Notes under the pieces: model-generated
The model's input: the letters and a program-made list of their open reading frames with translations, nothing else
The model's database searches: none
What the model was told of the DNA's origin: nothing
Position numbers and translations under genes: made by a program
Source of the DNA: Aphelocoma coerulescens
Taxonomy: Eukaryota > Chordata > Aves > Passeriformes > Corvidae
NCBI RefSeq assembly: GCF_041296385.1
Contig: NW_027183617.1
Coordinates: 1 to 64,000 of the forward strand
DNA: 64,000 nucleotides
Direction of reading: 5' to 3'
Shown here: positions 20,865 to 30,676 of the stretch, one piece after another
How positions within the stretch are numbered: the stretch's first letter is position 1
Layout of the letters: each line of letters begins with the position of its first letter

Positions 20865-22111
20865 TCTCCCCCGTTCTGATGAACAACTAAGATATTAGAT
20901 ACAGTCCTACTCGTTATTTTTTGCACACACTGAAGCATACAAGGTACTGCTACTAAAACTATAATTATTACTACTAGAATAATCAAGCCTATTTTACAGA
21001 GTTCCCTTAGCCAAGGTGCAAAGCTCCAATCATCAAACAAACTGTCCAGCCAAGACGGGTCATCTGTTCTAATTTGGTTAGCTAGATCCTTTAGGTTTTG
21101 TAGCTGTTTGTGAATGGAAACAGAATGATCGGATAAGTTCATACAGCATAATCCTTCAAAATCTTCACAGCCGTGCCCATGTGCTAATAAAAGATAATCA
21201 ACGGCAGCTCTATTTTGTAAAGTGGCATGTCTGACTGCCTCTTCATCGGTTAACAGATCACTGATCATAGTAGAGGTGGCATTTACCTCCTTGCTGAGCC
21301 AACATCCCAACTTGTTTAACTGTTTTAAAGCAATTGAGGAGCTTAACTGAGGTAGAAAAATGCTTGCAACAATTGATTTTCCAGAGTTCCAAGGGTGGAA
21401 GTCACTATCACAGTCACTATCGTACTGATGTCCCCAGGAAGATCTGATCTTTCTGCTTTTCTTTTTGATTACCTCTTTGACACTGGGAGCAATAATTGTA
21501 AGTTGTCCCAGAGCACAAGGGCCACCATCTATTTTTGAAGGTATACCTTGCCAGGCCCTGTCTCCACAGATGAGCCAAATTCCTCTGGGGAATCGAATAG
21601 GAAGTTTGCTAAAACGATCTGCATGAGGTTCGTCATATATAAGAAGCTTAACTTGACTACACCAAGAAGTTACATTGCTATAAGCTGGGTGATATGGGGT
21701 AACATTTAAATGGGGACCGTTTTCTCCTTGAAAGTGAAAGAAATAGCAGGTATCCATAGTTAACGAACCTAGGATTTCTAGCTCTTGAAGGTCAGATTTA
21801 TCAATTTTAGAATTATCAATATAAGTTTGGTGTCTATGGCTGGGAGTTGGAGATACATGATGATCGTCATATGGCCAATACTTATCAAGAGTAATATTAT
21901 CAAAACCTTCTGGAAGAGGTACTCCAACTAAACAGGTTGAAAAAGGTTTGTCAGGGCTTGTGTCAGATAGACAGATGGTATCGGAGCCTGCGGATTTGGC
22001 TAAAGCAACCCAGACATTTGTCTTTGGTTGATTCACAGGTAAAGCTTCACTACAAAAACTAAAACAAAAGAATAAAAGCAACATGCACGCGCGCAAATGA
22101 GAAAACTCCAT
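20753..22111 (-). CDS. env: Env glycoprotein (SU-TM), intact ORF, ERV B
   Basis: 452 codons from ATG (22109-22111) to TAG (20753-20755). The frame is open ten codons further upstream to a GTG, but the ATG is the first methionine and is followed directly by a hydrophobic signal peptide. Numbering from the ATG: signal peptide ~1-24; short surface subunit to ~223; furin-like RKIR at 220-223; hydrophobic segment bracketed by Cys234 and Cys270, as in internal fusion loops; coiled-coil region; a segment around 298-314 in the position of the retroviral immunosuppressive-type domain; CX6CC at 315-323; membrane anchor ~374-393; cytoplasmic tail of ~59 residues. Five N-glycosylation sites (NIT 72, NVT 136, NVT 146, NAT 277, NLS 325). 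CX6CC together with the bracketed fusion loop is the alpharetrovirus-type arrangement. The surface subunit (~200 residues) is short for the family, so receptor binding may be lost or altered. The last 37 codons lie in the LTR. Confidence 0.92.
   Translation of the reverse strand: MEFSHLRACMLLLFFCFSFCSEALPVNQPKTNVWVALAKSAGSDTICLSDTSPDKPFSTCLVGVPLPEGFDNITLDKYWPYDDHHVSPTPSHRHQTYIDNSKIDKSDLQELEILGSLTMDTCYFFHFQGENGPHLNVTPYHPAYSNVTSWCSQVKLLIYDEPHADRFSKLPIRFPRGIWLICGDRAWQGIPSKIDGGPCALGQLTIIAPSVKEVIKKKSRKIRSSWGHQYDSDCDSDFHPWNSGKSIVASIFLPQLSSSIALKQLNKLGCWLSKEVNATSTMISDLLTDEEAVRHATLQNRAAVDYLLLAHGHGCEDFEGLCCMNLSDHSVSIHKQLQNLKDLANQIRTDDPSWLDSLFDDWSFAPWLRELCKIGLIILVVIIIVLVAVPCMLQCVQKITSRTVSNILVVHQNGGDVGEDETGKPYKYDCLTKDSGNMKTVSDIEMKAIFEI
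20865..20875 (-). other. polypurine tract, ERV B
   Basis: The sense strand reads AACGGGGGAGA directly before the U3 start TGTTGGGG, the expected position for the plus-strand primer of reverse transcription. It is short and broken by a C. Equivalents: 36045-36055 (C), 44420-44430 (D), 52795-52805 (E), 61170-61180 (F). Confidence 0.7.
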
Positions 22112-22165
22112 TCTTTTCTTGAGCTGTTTTTGGCAGATCACTTTCTTCTGGTGATTCTGCGCAGT

Positions 22166-23317
22166 TCAGGTCTGGGTGCTTGCTTCCTGGCTTCCACTTG
22201 CAGAGTCACTGGCTGGTGTGGTGGCATCAGCAGGCTTTGATGCGAGGTATGGCTTCACGTTTTTTGCTGGAACCCACTTGATTCCTTCACCTGTGGAAAC
22301 ACATGCAAACCCCTTCCCCCACATTATAAGATTGTATGGTCCTTCTATTTTTCCTGAGTCTAGATTTTTAATCAAAACTGGGGGGCGCTCTTTCAGTTTT
22401 GCTTTTTTGTTGTTCAAAAAATGTCTATAAATGGGGGGATCAGGCTCTTCTGCAGAGCTATTCAAAAAATTGTAAACATACAAAGCCTTGTTCAACCTCC
22501 TTTGAGGTGTATCCTGGACTTCTCCCCCTCTCTGTTGATCTAAAATGCGTTTTAGGGTTTGATGTGTTCTTTTTAGGGTACTTTTTAGCAGTTGTTTAAG
22601 ATACGGTGAGCAAATACCACTATCTCTTACAGCCCTTCTTAGTTCTTTAATTTCGTGAGTGGGGATGGGAACCCACGTTTTGGGACTGTCAGGCTGTTGG
22701 CTAGCTATCACAGGCTTAGCTAATAGACTTTCATCTTTACAGCTTTGGAGTCTTATTTCATGCCAATCTGTTAATTGAGAATAATCTGAGCACTTTGGAG
22801 GATTTTTTGATTCAGAAAGTAGCGCTAACAAACTCTCAGAACTCGTTTTCTCCTTATGGGTTGCAAGATCCCAGCCGCTCGCTGGCGGGACTCTGGGGCT
22901 CATTGCAAACAAATCTGGCTGCTTTTCAGGGTTTCCTGGTGTTAGATTTAAAGCATCAGCTCGGGCAGAGCGGCTCTCCGTCTTCCCTGCCACTGGAGCT
23001 GCACCACTGCCCTCCGTTCCCCCCCTGTTTGCGGCTTGTGAGGCGAGGCTGAGCTGCGCGGAGGGATGTTGCTGGGCGGCGGTAGCCGAGGGATACAGCT
23101 GTGCGGTGCCGGAGGGCCCCGGCGGGGGCGGCGATGGCACTGCCGATCTCCGCGGTGGCGGGCGAGGAGGCGGGGGGGCCGCGAGCAACCGGCTCCGCGG
23201 CAGCGGGCGAGGGGGTGCGGGTGGCTCTATTGAAGGCGAGGTGAAAGCCGTGGGGGGCGGTGGCGGAGCTAGTTCCGTGAGCAGTGCTGTGGTTGGAGAA
23301 GTGTGAGCGTGCGTGGG
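22166..23317 (-). pseudogene. capsid start fused to integrase C-terminal domain, ERV B
   Basis: Open for 340 codons from a TTG (23186-23188) to TGA (22166-22168), and in frame with gag upstream past its TAA, with no ATG of its own. It therefore looks like downstream gag-pol reading frame rather than a separate gene. Residues 1-~175 (counted from the TTG) are the end of the Pro-rich and linker region. ~175-200 resemble the first helix region of retroviral capsid (HEIKELRRAVRDSG, CSPYL). From ~203 the text changes to integrase: a segment with THQTLKRIL and LNKALYVYNFLN, then the C-terminal DNA-binding domain with RPPVLIKNL, GPYNLI and GIKWVP. The rest of capsid, nucleocapsid, protease, RT, RNase H and the integrase zinc and DDE domains are deleted. 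Env begins 54 bases downstream. Confidence 0.85.
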
Positions 23318-24683
23318 TTACGCCATCAGGTCAACGTGGCGGACTGTGATGGCCGCTGTCTGTGTGTCGGGGAGAGCGGGAGGTGGCAGGGCTGTCCCGT
23401 CGGCAGGAGACGATCCCGGGGCTGCGGGAGGCGGGAGGGCCGGCGTGGAGGCGGCGGGAGTATGTTGCGGTGGGGCCATGGCGAACGGTGGGCCAGTCGG
23501 CGGCTGGACCGCGGCGTGCTGCCGCTGGGAGTTTGCAGGCTGGGCTGGTGTGGCTGCCGGCGCGGCGGTGCCAGGAGACGGGGCTGGAGCAGCGGCAGGC
23601 ACGGGAGAGGCAGCAGCCATCTGTGTAGGCGCTGCAGCGCCGGCACCAGGTGGCTGGCGGGGCTGGGGCGCTCCGTGTCCCACGGACGCGGACGGGACGT
23701 TGACCACCACCGGCGCCGTGTCGGTGGCGGCGAGGGGGACCTGGGGGGCTGGAAGAAGGGTCGCCGCCTGGCTTTGCGGGGGGCCGGCTATGATGGTGGC
23801 TACAGCCATAACAGGCGCGGCTAGGGGAGCGGTAGGACCCGTAGGTGGCTGGGGAGCAGCCGCTGGCCCCGCGGGGCTATCGGCGGGGGGCGGGGCCGCG
23901 AAGGCGCTGGCGGACGGGGTGGGAGGAGCGAGGGACGGGGCCGCGAAGACGCTGGAGCCGAGGGCGGGGACCGCGGGAGCCGGGGCAGCAGGGAGGAACG
24001 GGATGGGGGGGGCGGGGATGGGGGGAGCGGTGGAGGGGGTTGTAGGGTCCGGTGGGACAGGGGTGACGGCTGCCAGGACAGCGGGGGCGGGGGGCGGGGC
24101 GGCACGAGTCAGTCGGACCGCGGCTACCGGAGCCGCGAGAGGCGGGACAGCAGGGACTAACGGGACCGTGGGGGTGGAGATGACGGGGGCGGTGGGGGGG
24201 GGCGGTGGAGTCCGGTGGGGCAGGGGTGACCGGTGCAGGGACCGCGGGGGGGTGGGGCGGGGCGGCACGAGACAGCTGGACCGCGGGTACCGGAGCCGTG
24301 AGGTCCGGCGGCGGGGCGGGGGCCGTGCCCGGTTGCAGGCTCGCGGCGGCAAGGGGCGGGCTCGCAGCAGGAGCGGGACCCGGCGAGGTGGCTGCTGCGG
24401 GCGGCGCCTTCACAGCAAACAGCTCCACGAGCGCTCTGCAAGCCGGGACCAGCTCCGCGGCAGCCCAATCCCGGCGGGAGATATTATTAAAGAGTTTAAC
24501 CCGAACTGTGTCCCAGAAGTCTCTTGTAAAGACGGCTGAACGGTCAGCATTTGGGAAATTAATCAGAGTCCATTCTAAGAGGTTTTTTAGCTCCTGTTTA
24601 GGTAATTGACTTGGACCGGAGCTTAGTAAGTACTTAAGTTGTTTATAGAGATGTCTGTCATGGGCAGAGTGAGTTTGTCCCAT
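23318..24683 (-). pseudogene. gag: gag (matrix and Pro/Ala-rich region), frameshifted, ERV B
   Basis: Starts at the same ATG (24681-24683) as the intact copies. A run of nine G on the plus strand near 24194-24202, eight in copies C-E, shifts the frame after about codon 160. The reading then runs into another GC-rich frame and ends at 23877. The original frame downstream stays open to the TAA at 23318-23320. A single-base change in a G-run is the kind most often produced by both replication slippage and sequencing error. Confidence 0.85.
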
Positions 24684-24700
24684 TATTGACCAGTATGATA

Positions 24701-24709
24701 CTCACCTAG
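24701..24709 (-). promoter_or_regulatory. candidate splice donor upstream of gag
   Basis: The sense strand reads CTAG/GTGAG(T), a close match to the vertebrate 5' splice consensus, 22 bases before the gag ATG. Retroviruses use a donor here to make the spliced env messenger. Equivalent sites: 2718-2726 (A), 39880-39888 (C), 48255-48263 (D), 56630-56638 (E). I could not pick a convincing acceptor upstream of env by eye. Confidence 0.6.
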
Positions 24710-24807
24710 ATGTCGCAGGGGGCAGGGTCCTTAATCAGAAGTCCGTCGTGGGGGGCTGGCCAGGCTCTCCACACGGCGCTCAGGACGCTGCTGTCGGGTC
24801 CCTCCTC

Positions 24808-25205
24808 AGAGCTCCGGTTTCAGGCGTCGCTTGGCAACGGCTTTCCGTGCTCGGGACCTCGCAGGTGTCTCCACTCAGAGCTCCAGCGCGGGCGGTGCTG
24901 AGCAATACCCGCCTGTGCTCGGGCGCGCGGCTGGATCCCTCCTAAGAGCTCCGGTCTGCACTGCTTAGCAGCGTGTCCGTGCTCGAGGGGTACCACGGCA
25001 AACTTCCTCAAAGAGCTCCAGGTAACCGCTGCGCAGCAGTGGCCGTCTGTGCTCGAGGACTGCCAGGCAATTTCCTCCCTCCGAGAGCTCCAGGTAATTG
25101 CTACGAAGTAACGGCTCCCCGTGCTCGAGGGCTGCCTCAGCAGAGTTATAGAGCTCCGGCTTTTACGCTGCGCAGCAACGGTATGCCGTGCTCACGACAC
25201 GTTCC
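24808..25205 (-). repeat. leader tandem repeats, ERV B
   Basis: Six AGAGCTCC-anchored ~68-bp copies at the same spacing as in ERV A, with no change that I see. Confidence 0.85.
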
Positions 25206-25282
25206 AGGTGGCTATAACTGGTCTTTTAGTTACCGTCCATGGCGAAGTCTCTCACAGGTGGAAGAAGCTGAATCAGGCCTTC

Positions 25283-25300
25283 ACTCACGTTTGGGCGCCA
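25283..25300 (-). other. primer-binding site, ERV B
   Basis: Same sequence and same 3-base spacing from the LTR as in copy A, including the extra base. Confidence 0.8.
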
Positions 25301-25303
25301 GTT

Positions 25304-26135
25304 TGTCGAAATTGATGGCGATGATGGTGATGAGGGTGTGGGTTCGGTCGGGCCCGGCTGGAGATGGACGGCGACGAGAGATCTCTATAAGCAGGTCTTT
25401 GGAGCATGCAGTTTATTGCAGAGGGCGTGGGTACAGGGGCACTGCTTAGAGCTGCCAGCTGCAGCTCCAAGCAGGCCCAAGGTGTAAGAGAGGGAGAGAG
25501 AGTGAGCGAGAGAGCTAGAGCAAGAGGCTGAGAGCTAAGAGTGTAAAGAGCAAGAGAGACAAACTAAGAGGAGAGCTGAATTAAGAGGAAGAAGAAGAGC
25601 AAGAGAGTTACTAAGAGAGCTACTAAGAGGAGAAGAGCATTACTAAGAGAGCTACTAAGAGAGTTACTAAGAGCGTTACTAAGAGGAGAAGAGCATTACT
25701 AAGAGGAGAGGAGTTAAGAGAGCGAGGAGCTTGTTACAATACAATAAATCATCTTCTGTAGTGAATATTCTAATTCTCAGTAGCCAATCTAATACAAGGT
25801 ACAAATCCTATAGCATTTACATACAGCCTATAAGAGTTCTTACATTACCATAGAGTGTTACATTTTAACTTCTAAAAACTACTCTTTGGACCCCTTCTGC
25901 TGAGCTAGTAGGGTCTGCTCTGACCCTTGGACCTGTCTGCAAGCAGAGGGTATTGTTCAATCAAGAGGGGATTACCTTCAGCCGGCTATACCATTGTTTT
26001 CCAGTTGTTCAGTAACTAAGACTCTATATCTCAAAGATGGCCTTCATTTCGATGTCGCTCACAGTTTTCATATTCCCAGAATCTTTTGTTAGGCAATCAT
26101 ATTTATAAGGCTTTCCTGTTTCATCTTCCCCAACA
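25304..26135 (-). repeat. 5' LTR of ERV B
   Basis: 832 bp, followed on the satellite side by ACAAA (26136-26140) and on the internal side by three bases and the primer-binding site. It should supply the promoter for the provirus. Confidence 0.95.
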
Positions 26136-26140
26136 ACAAA
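26136..26140. repeat. target-site duplication ACAAA, right of ERV B
   Basis: Pairs with 20028-20032. The same pair flanks C (35208-35212 / 41315-41319), D (43583-43587 / 49690-49694) and E (51958-51962 / 58065-58069). A shows its right copy at 4153-4157 and F its left copy at 60333-60337. Confidence 0.9.
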
Positions 26141-28408
26141 GGCTCTCCTGGGAGCCACGGGTCACAAAGCACCGTGGGCTCTGTGCAGCCCCGCTGTGTC
26201 ACAATGGCCGCTGGCTTCCACGAGCCCCCGCAGTGTCCCAGTGGGCCCCGTGGCTTTAGGAGTGGGTGGCTGGGAGTTGGTGCCAGCGGCTGGGGGAGCA
26301 GCAGCAGGGACTGTGTGTGGACAGTGCCATGGCCACTTGTGTGGCCACTGGTGTCTCTGTGCCAGGCACAGCCGTGGTGTGTAACACCGGCTCTGGGTCC
26401 TTTGGCTGTGCAGGTGGCAGTCACGGCCTGGAGCAGGGCTGCTCCCGGGGGACAGCCTGGGGCAGGAGGCTGCTGGAGATTCATTCCCCACACTCCTTGT
26501 CATGAGGTGCTCAGAGTGATTGGAAAGGCTGTTGGCAGCAGGCAGTTCTCTGGGTTCAAGCTGTGGAGCTGTCAGCGGGAATGCAAAGGCCAAGCTGGTG
26601 AGCCTTTTGTCCTGGTGCCTTTAGTGTGTGAGCAGTCCCTGGTGCCGTTGTCTTTGGATCCTGAGTGTGGGAGAGGCAAGGCTTAGGATGGTGCGTAGAG
26701 CTGAGAAGGAAAGTGCCGAGAGCAGCGTGTGTGCTGCTGCTTTGAGGGGTGCAGTTGAAGTTGTAGGCAGCAAGAGCTTTCTCAGCTGGCCCTTTTGTGA
26801 GCTCTGCTTTTGCCAGATGACTTCCATCTTACTCTCTTACCATCTTAGCCTCTCATTTTTGCATATCCCAAACCCCCTTCCAAACATCCAGCAGCTGCTT
26901 GTAAAGAAGAAGTCCTAGAACAAAAAGCCAGTGCTGCCTTTCATAGCCCCTTTGCTGTCTATGAAGTAGAGGAAAGAAGCTAGTGAGACGCACTTTCTTT
27001 CTCAACTCCATAGAGCGCATCCTTCTCTCAAGGTGGCAGAGTCCTTGGCGGAAGTGAAGCATCTGCAGCTGCAGTTCAGACTGAGAGATGTGCCAGGACA
27101 GGAAACATTTGCTGACCTTCCCTGTTCCCTGTGCAACATGATTCTCGCATCCCAGTCACTTTCACACACCTTCGGTATCCCTGAGTCCAAGCAGCTAAAG
27201 CTCACAGAGACAGAAGTGTCAGGAAGGAAAACGTTGCAAAAGCACCCCCTTCTCTTATCAGCATATAAATTGTGCACAACAGGCTGCGGCACCGAACCTT
27301 CCTTCTCAGATAGACATGCCATCACACTTTTCACTCTTGCAGCTCGGTTGAAAAGCTCCAGCAGCTGCTCCCGCAATAGCAAAAGGTTCTAGAAGTGAAA
27401 GCCAGTTTGGGGCTGCACCTTCTCCTTGCCGCATGTAAGCCACACCAAACTCCCTGATGCACTCTGTCCTCCCCTTCTCAAAGGAGTAGACGGTGGCATC
27501 AGGACACACCTGTGTCCCAGCAGCTGGGTGCCCAGCCGGGAGCAGGAGCAGGGCTGGGGCTGCTCCCAAAGTTGCCCCGCCCCAATGCCAGAGCCGGACA
27601 TATGCTGAGGGGGGGCTGGATCAGGCTTTATTGTCCAGCTGCATGCCAGGAGTGAGCACAAAATCTACCTGCATTCTCTGCAGCATGCCATCCTGGAGCA
27701 GAGCCATTGCCAAAGGAAGCCGTGAGCCCGTGCCAAGCCAGTGCCGGAGTGGGATCCTAGCAGCACCTGTGGAAGCCGGGAGAGAGGAGCCCACCTGGAG
27801 CAGGTTCGTGCAGGATTAATCATCCCGTGGCTTCCCACCAGGGTCCTGTTGCTTCCAAAAGGCCCCACAGTGTCACTGTGGCCCCTCGGTTCCACCAGGT
27901 TCCATAGCGTCACTGTGGTGCCCAGGGTTCCGTCAGCTTCGCCAGCATCCCCACGGTCTGCAGAGCTCCCCGAGCTTCTGTGGTGTCACAGTGGAGGCAG
28001 GGTTGCATCAGGTTCCATAGCATCAGCACGGTCTCCAGGGCTCCCAGAGGTTCTGTGGTGTCACAGTGGAGGCAGGGTTGCATCAGGTTCCATAGCATCA
28101 CCACAGTCTCCAGGGCTCCCTGAGCTTCTGTGGTGTCACAGTGGAGGCAGGGTTGCATCAGGTTCCATAGCATCAGCACGGTCTCCAGGGCTCCCAGAGG
28201 TTCTGTGGTGTCACAGAGGAGGCAGGGTTGCATCAGGTTCCATAGCATCACCACGGTCTCCAGGGCTCCAAGAGCTTCTGTGGTGTCACAGAGGAGGCAG
28301 GGTTGCATCAGGTTCAATAGCATCAGCACGGTCTCCAGGGCTCCCCTGAGCTTCTGTGGTGGTGTCACAGAGGAGCCAGGCTTCCTTGTAGTTCCCCAGC
28401 ATCACAAA
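26141..28408. repeat. satellite unit S2-1, right flank of ERV B
   Basis: C at offset 222 as in other right-flank units; unique T at 26833; G at 27236 (offset 1096, as in S1-3 and S1-5); T at 27871 (offset 1731). A mosaic of variants seen elsewhere. Confidence 0.9.
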
Positions 28409-30676
28409 GGCTCTCCTGGGAGCCACGGGTCACAAAGCACCGTGGGCTCTGTGCAGCCCCGCTGTGTCACAATGGCCGCTGGCTTCCACGAGCCCCCGCA
28501 GTGTCCCAGTGGGCCCCGTGGCTTTAGGAGTGGGTGGCTGGGAGTTGGTGCCAGCGGCTGGGGGAGCAGCAGCAGGGACTGTGTGTGGACAGTGCCATGG
28601 CCACTTGTGTGGCCACTGGTGTCTCTGTGTCAGGCACAGCCGTGGTGTGTAACACCGGCTCTGGGTCCTTTGGCTGTGCAGGTGGCAGTCACGGCCTGGA
28701 GCAGGGCTGCTCCCGGGGGACAGCCTGGGGCAGGAGGCTGCTGGAGATTCATTCCCCACACTCCTTGTCATGAGGTGCTCAGAGTGATTGGAAAGGCTGT
28801 TGGCAGCAGGCAGTTCTCTGGGTTCAAGCTGTGGAGCTGTCAGCGGGAATGCAAAGGCCAAGCTGGTGAGCCTTTTGTCCTGGTGCCTTTAGTGTGTGAG
28901 CAGTCCCTGGTGCCGTTGTCTTTGGATCCTGAGTGTGGGAGAGGCAAGGCTTAGGATGGTGCGTAGAGCTGAGAAGGAAAGTGCCGAGAGCAGCGTGTGT
29001 GCTGCTGCTTTGAGGGGTGCAGTTGAAGTTGTAGGCAGCAAGAGCTTTCTCAGCTGGCCCTTTTGTGAGCTCTGCTTTTGCCAGATGACTTCCATCTTAC
29101 CCTCTTACCATCTTAGCCTCTCATTTTTGCATATCCCAAACCCCCTTCCAAACATCCAGCAGCTGCTTGTAAAGAAGAAGTCCTAGAACAAAAAGCCAGT
29201 GCTGCCTTTCATAGCCCCTTTGCTGTCTATGAAGTAGAGGAAAGAAGCTAGTGAGACGCACTTTCTTTCTCAACTCCATAGAGCGCATCCTTCTCTCAAG
29301 GTGGCAGAGTCCTTGGCGGAAGTGAAGCATCTGCAGCTGCAGTTCAGACTGAGAGATGTGCCAGGACAGGAAACATTTGCTGACCTTCCCTGTTCCCTGT
29401 GCAACATGATTCTCGCATCCCAGTCACTTTCACACACCTTCGGTATCCCTGAGTCCAAGCAGCTAAAGCTCACAGAGACAGAAGTGTCAGGAAGGAAAAC
29501 GTTCCAAAAGCACCCCCTTCTCTTATCAGCATATAAATTGTGCACAACAGGCTGCGGCACCGAACCTTCCTTCTCAGATAGACATGCCATCACACTTTTC
29601 ACTCTTGCAGCTCGGTTGAAAAGCTCCAGCAGCTGCTCCCGCAATAGCAAAAGGTTCTAGAAGTGAAAGCCAGTTTGGGGCTGCACCTTCTCCTTGCCGC
29701 ATGTAAGCCACACCAAACTCCCTGATGCACTCTGTCCTCCCCTTCTCAAAGGAGTAGACGGTGGCATCAGGACACACCTGTGTCCCAGCAGCTGGGTGCC
29801 CAGCCGGGAGCAGGAGCAGGGCTGGGGCTGCTCCCAAAGTTGCCCCGCCCCAATGCCAGAGCCGGACATATGCTGAGGGGGGGCTGGATCAGGCTTTATT
29901 GTCCAGCTGCATGCCAGGAGTGAGCACAAAATCTACCTGCATTCTCTGCAGCATGCCATCCTGGAGCAGAGCCATTGCCAAAGGAAGCCGTGAGCCCGTG
30001 CCAAGCCAGTGCCGGAGTGGGATCCTAGCAGCACCTGTGGAAGCCGGGAGAGAGGAGCCCACCTGGAGCAGGTTCGTGCAGGATTAATCATCCCGTGGCT
30101 TCCCACCAGGGTCCTGTTGCTTCCAAAAGGCCCCACAGCGTCACTGTGGCCCCTCGGTTCCACCAGGTTCCATAGCGTCACTGTGGTGCCCAGGGTTCCG
30201 TCAGCTTCGCCAGCATCCCCACGGTCTGCAGAGCTCCCCGAGCTTCTGTGGTGTCACAGTGGAGGCAGGGTTGCATCAGGTTCCATAGCATCAGCACGGT
30301 CTCCAGGGCTCCCAGAGGTTCTGTGGTGTCACAGTGGAGGCAGGGTTGCATCAGGTTCCATAGCATCACCACAGTCTCCAGGGCTCCCTGAGCTTCTGTG
30401 GTGTCACAGTGGAGGCAGGGTTGCATCAGGTTCCATAGCATCAGCACGGTCTCCAGGGCTCCCAGAGGTTCTGTGGTGTCACAGAGGAGGCAGGGTTGCA
30501 TCAGGTTCCATAGCATCACCACGGTCTCCAGGGCTCCAAGAGCTTCTGTGGTGTCACAGAGGAGGCAGGGTTGCATCAGGTTCAATAGCATCAGCACGGT
30601 CTCCAGGGCTCCCCTGAGCTTCTGTGGTGGTGTCACAGAGGAGCCAGGCTTCCTTGTAGTTCCCCAGCATCACAAA
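28409..30676. repeat. satellite unit S2-2
   Basis: S1-2/S1-4-type variants throughout; no private change noticed. Confidence 0.9.

Larger units (their letters stand above)
20033..26135 (-). mobile_element. ERV copy B, full-length but pol-deleted provirus
   Basis: LTRs at 20033-20864 and 25304-26135 bound 6,103 bp. Left flank ends ACAAA (20028-20032) and right flank starts ACAAA (26136-26140). The LTR ends are TG...CA on the minus strand. Internal order on the minus strand: primer-binding site, leader repeats, splice donor, gag, capsid/integrase fusion, env, polypurine tract. It differs from copies C-E by one extra G in a plus-strand G-run at 24194-24202, which shifts the gag frame, and by a substitution at about 24041. 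Protease, reverse transcriptase, RNase H and the integrase catalytic core are absent, so it needs help in trans to move. Confidence 0.95.
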
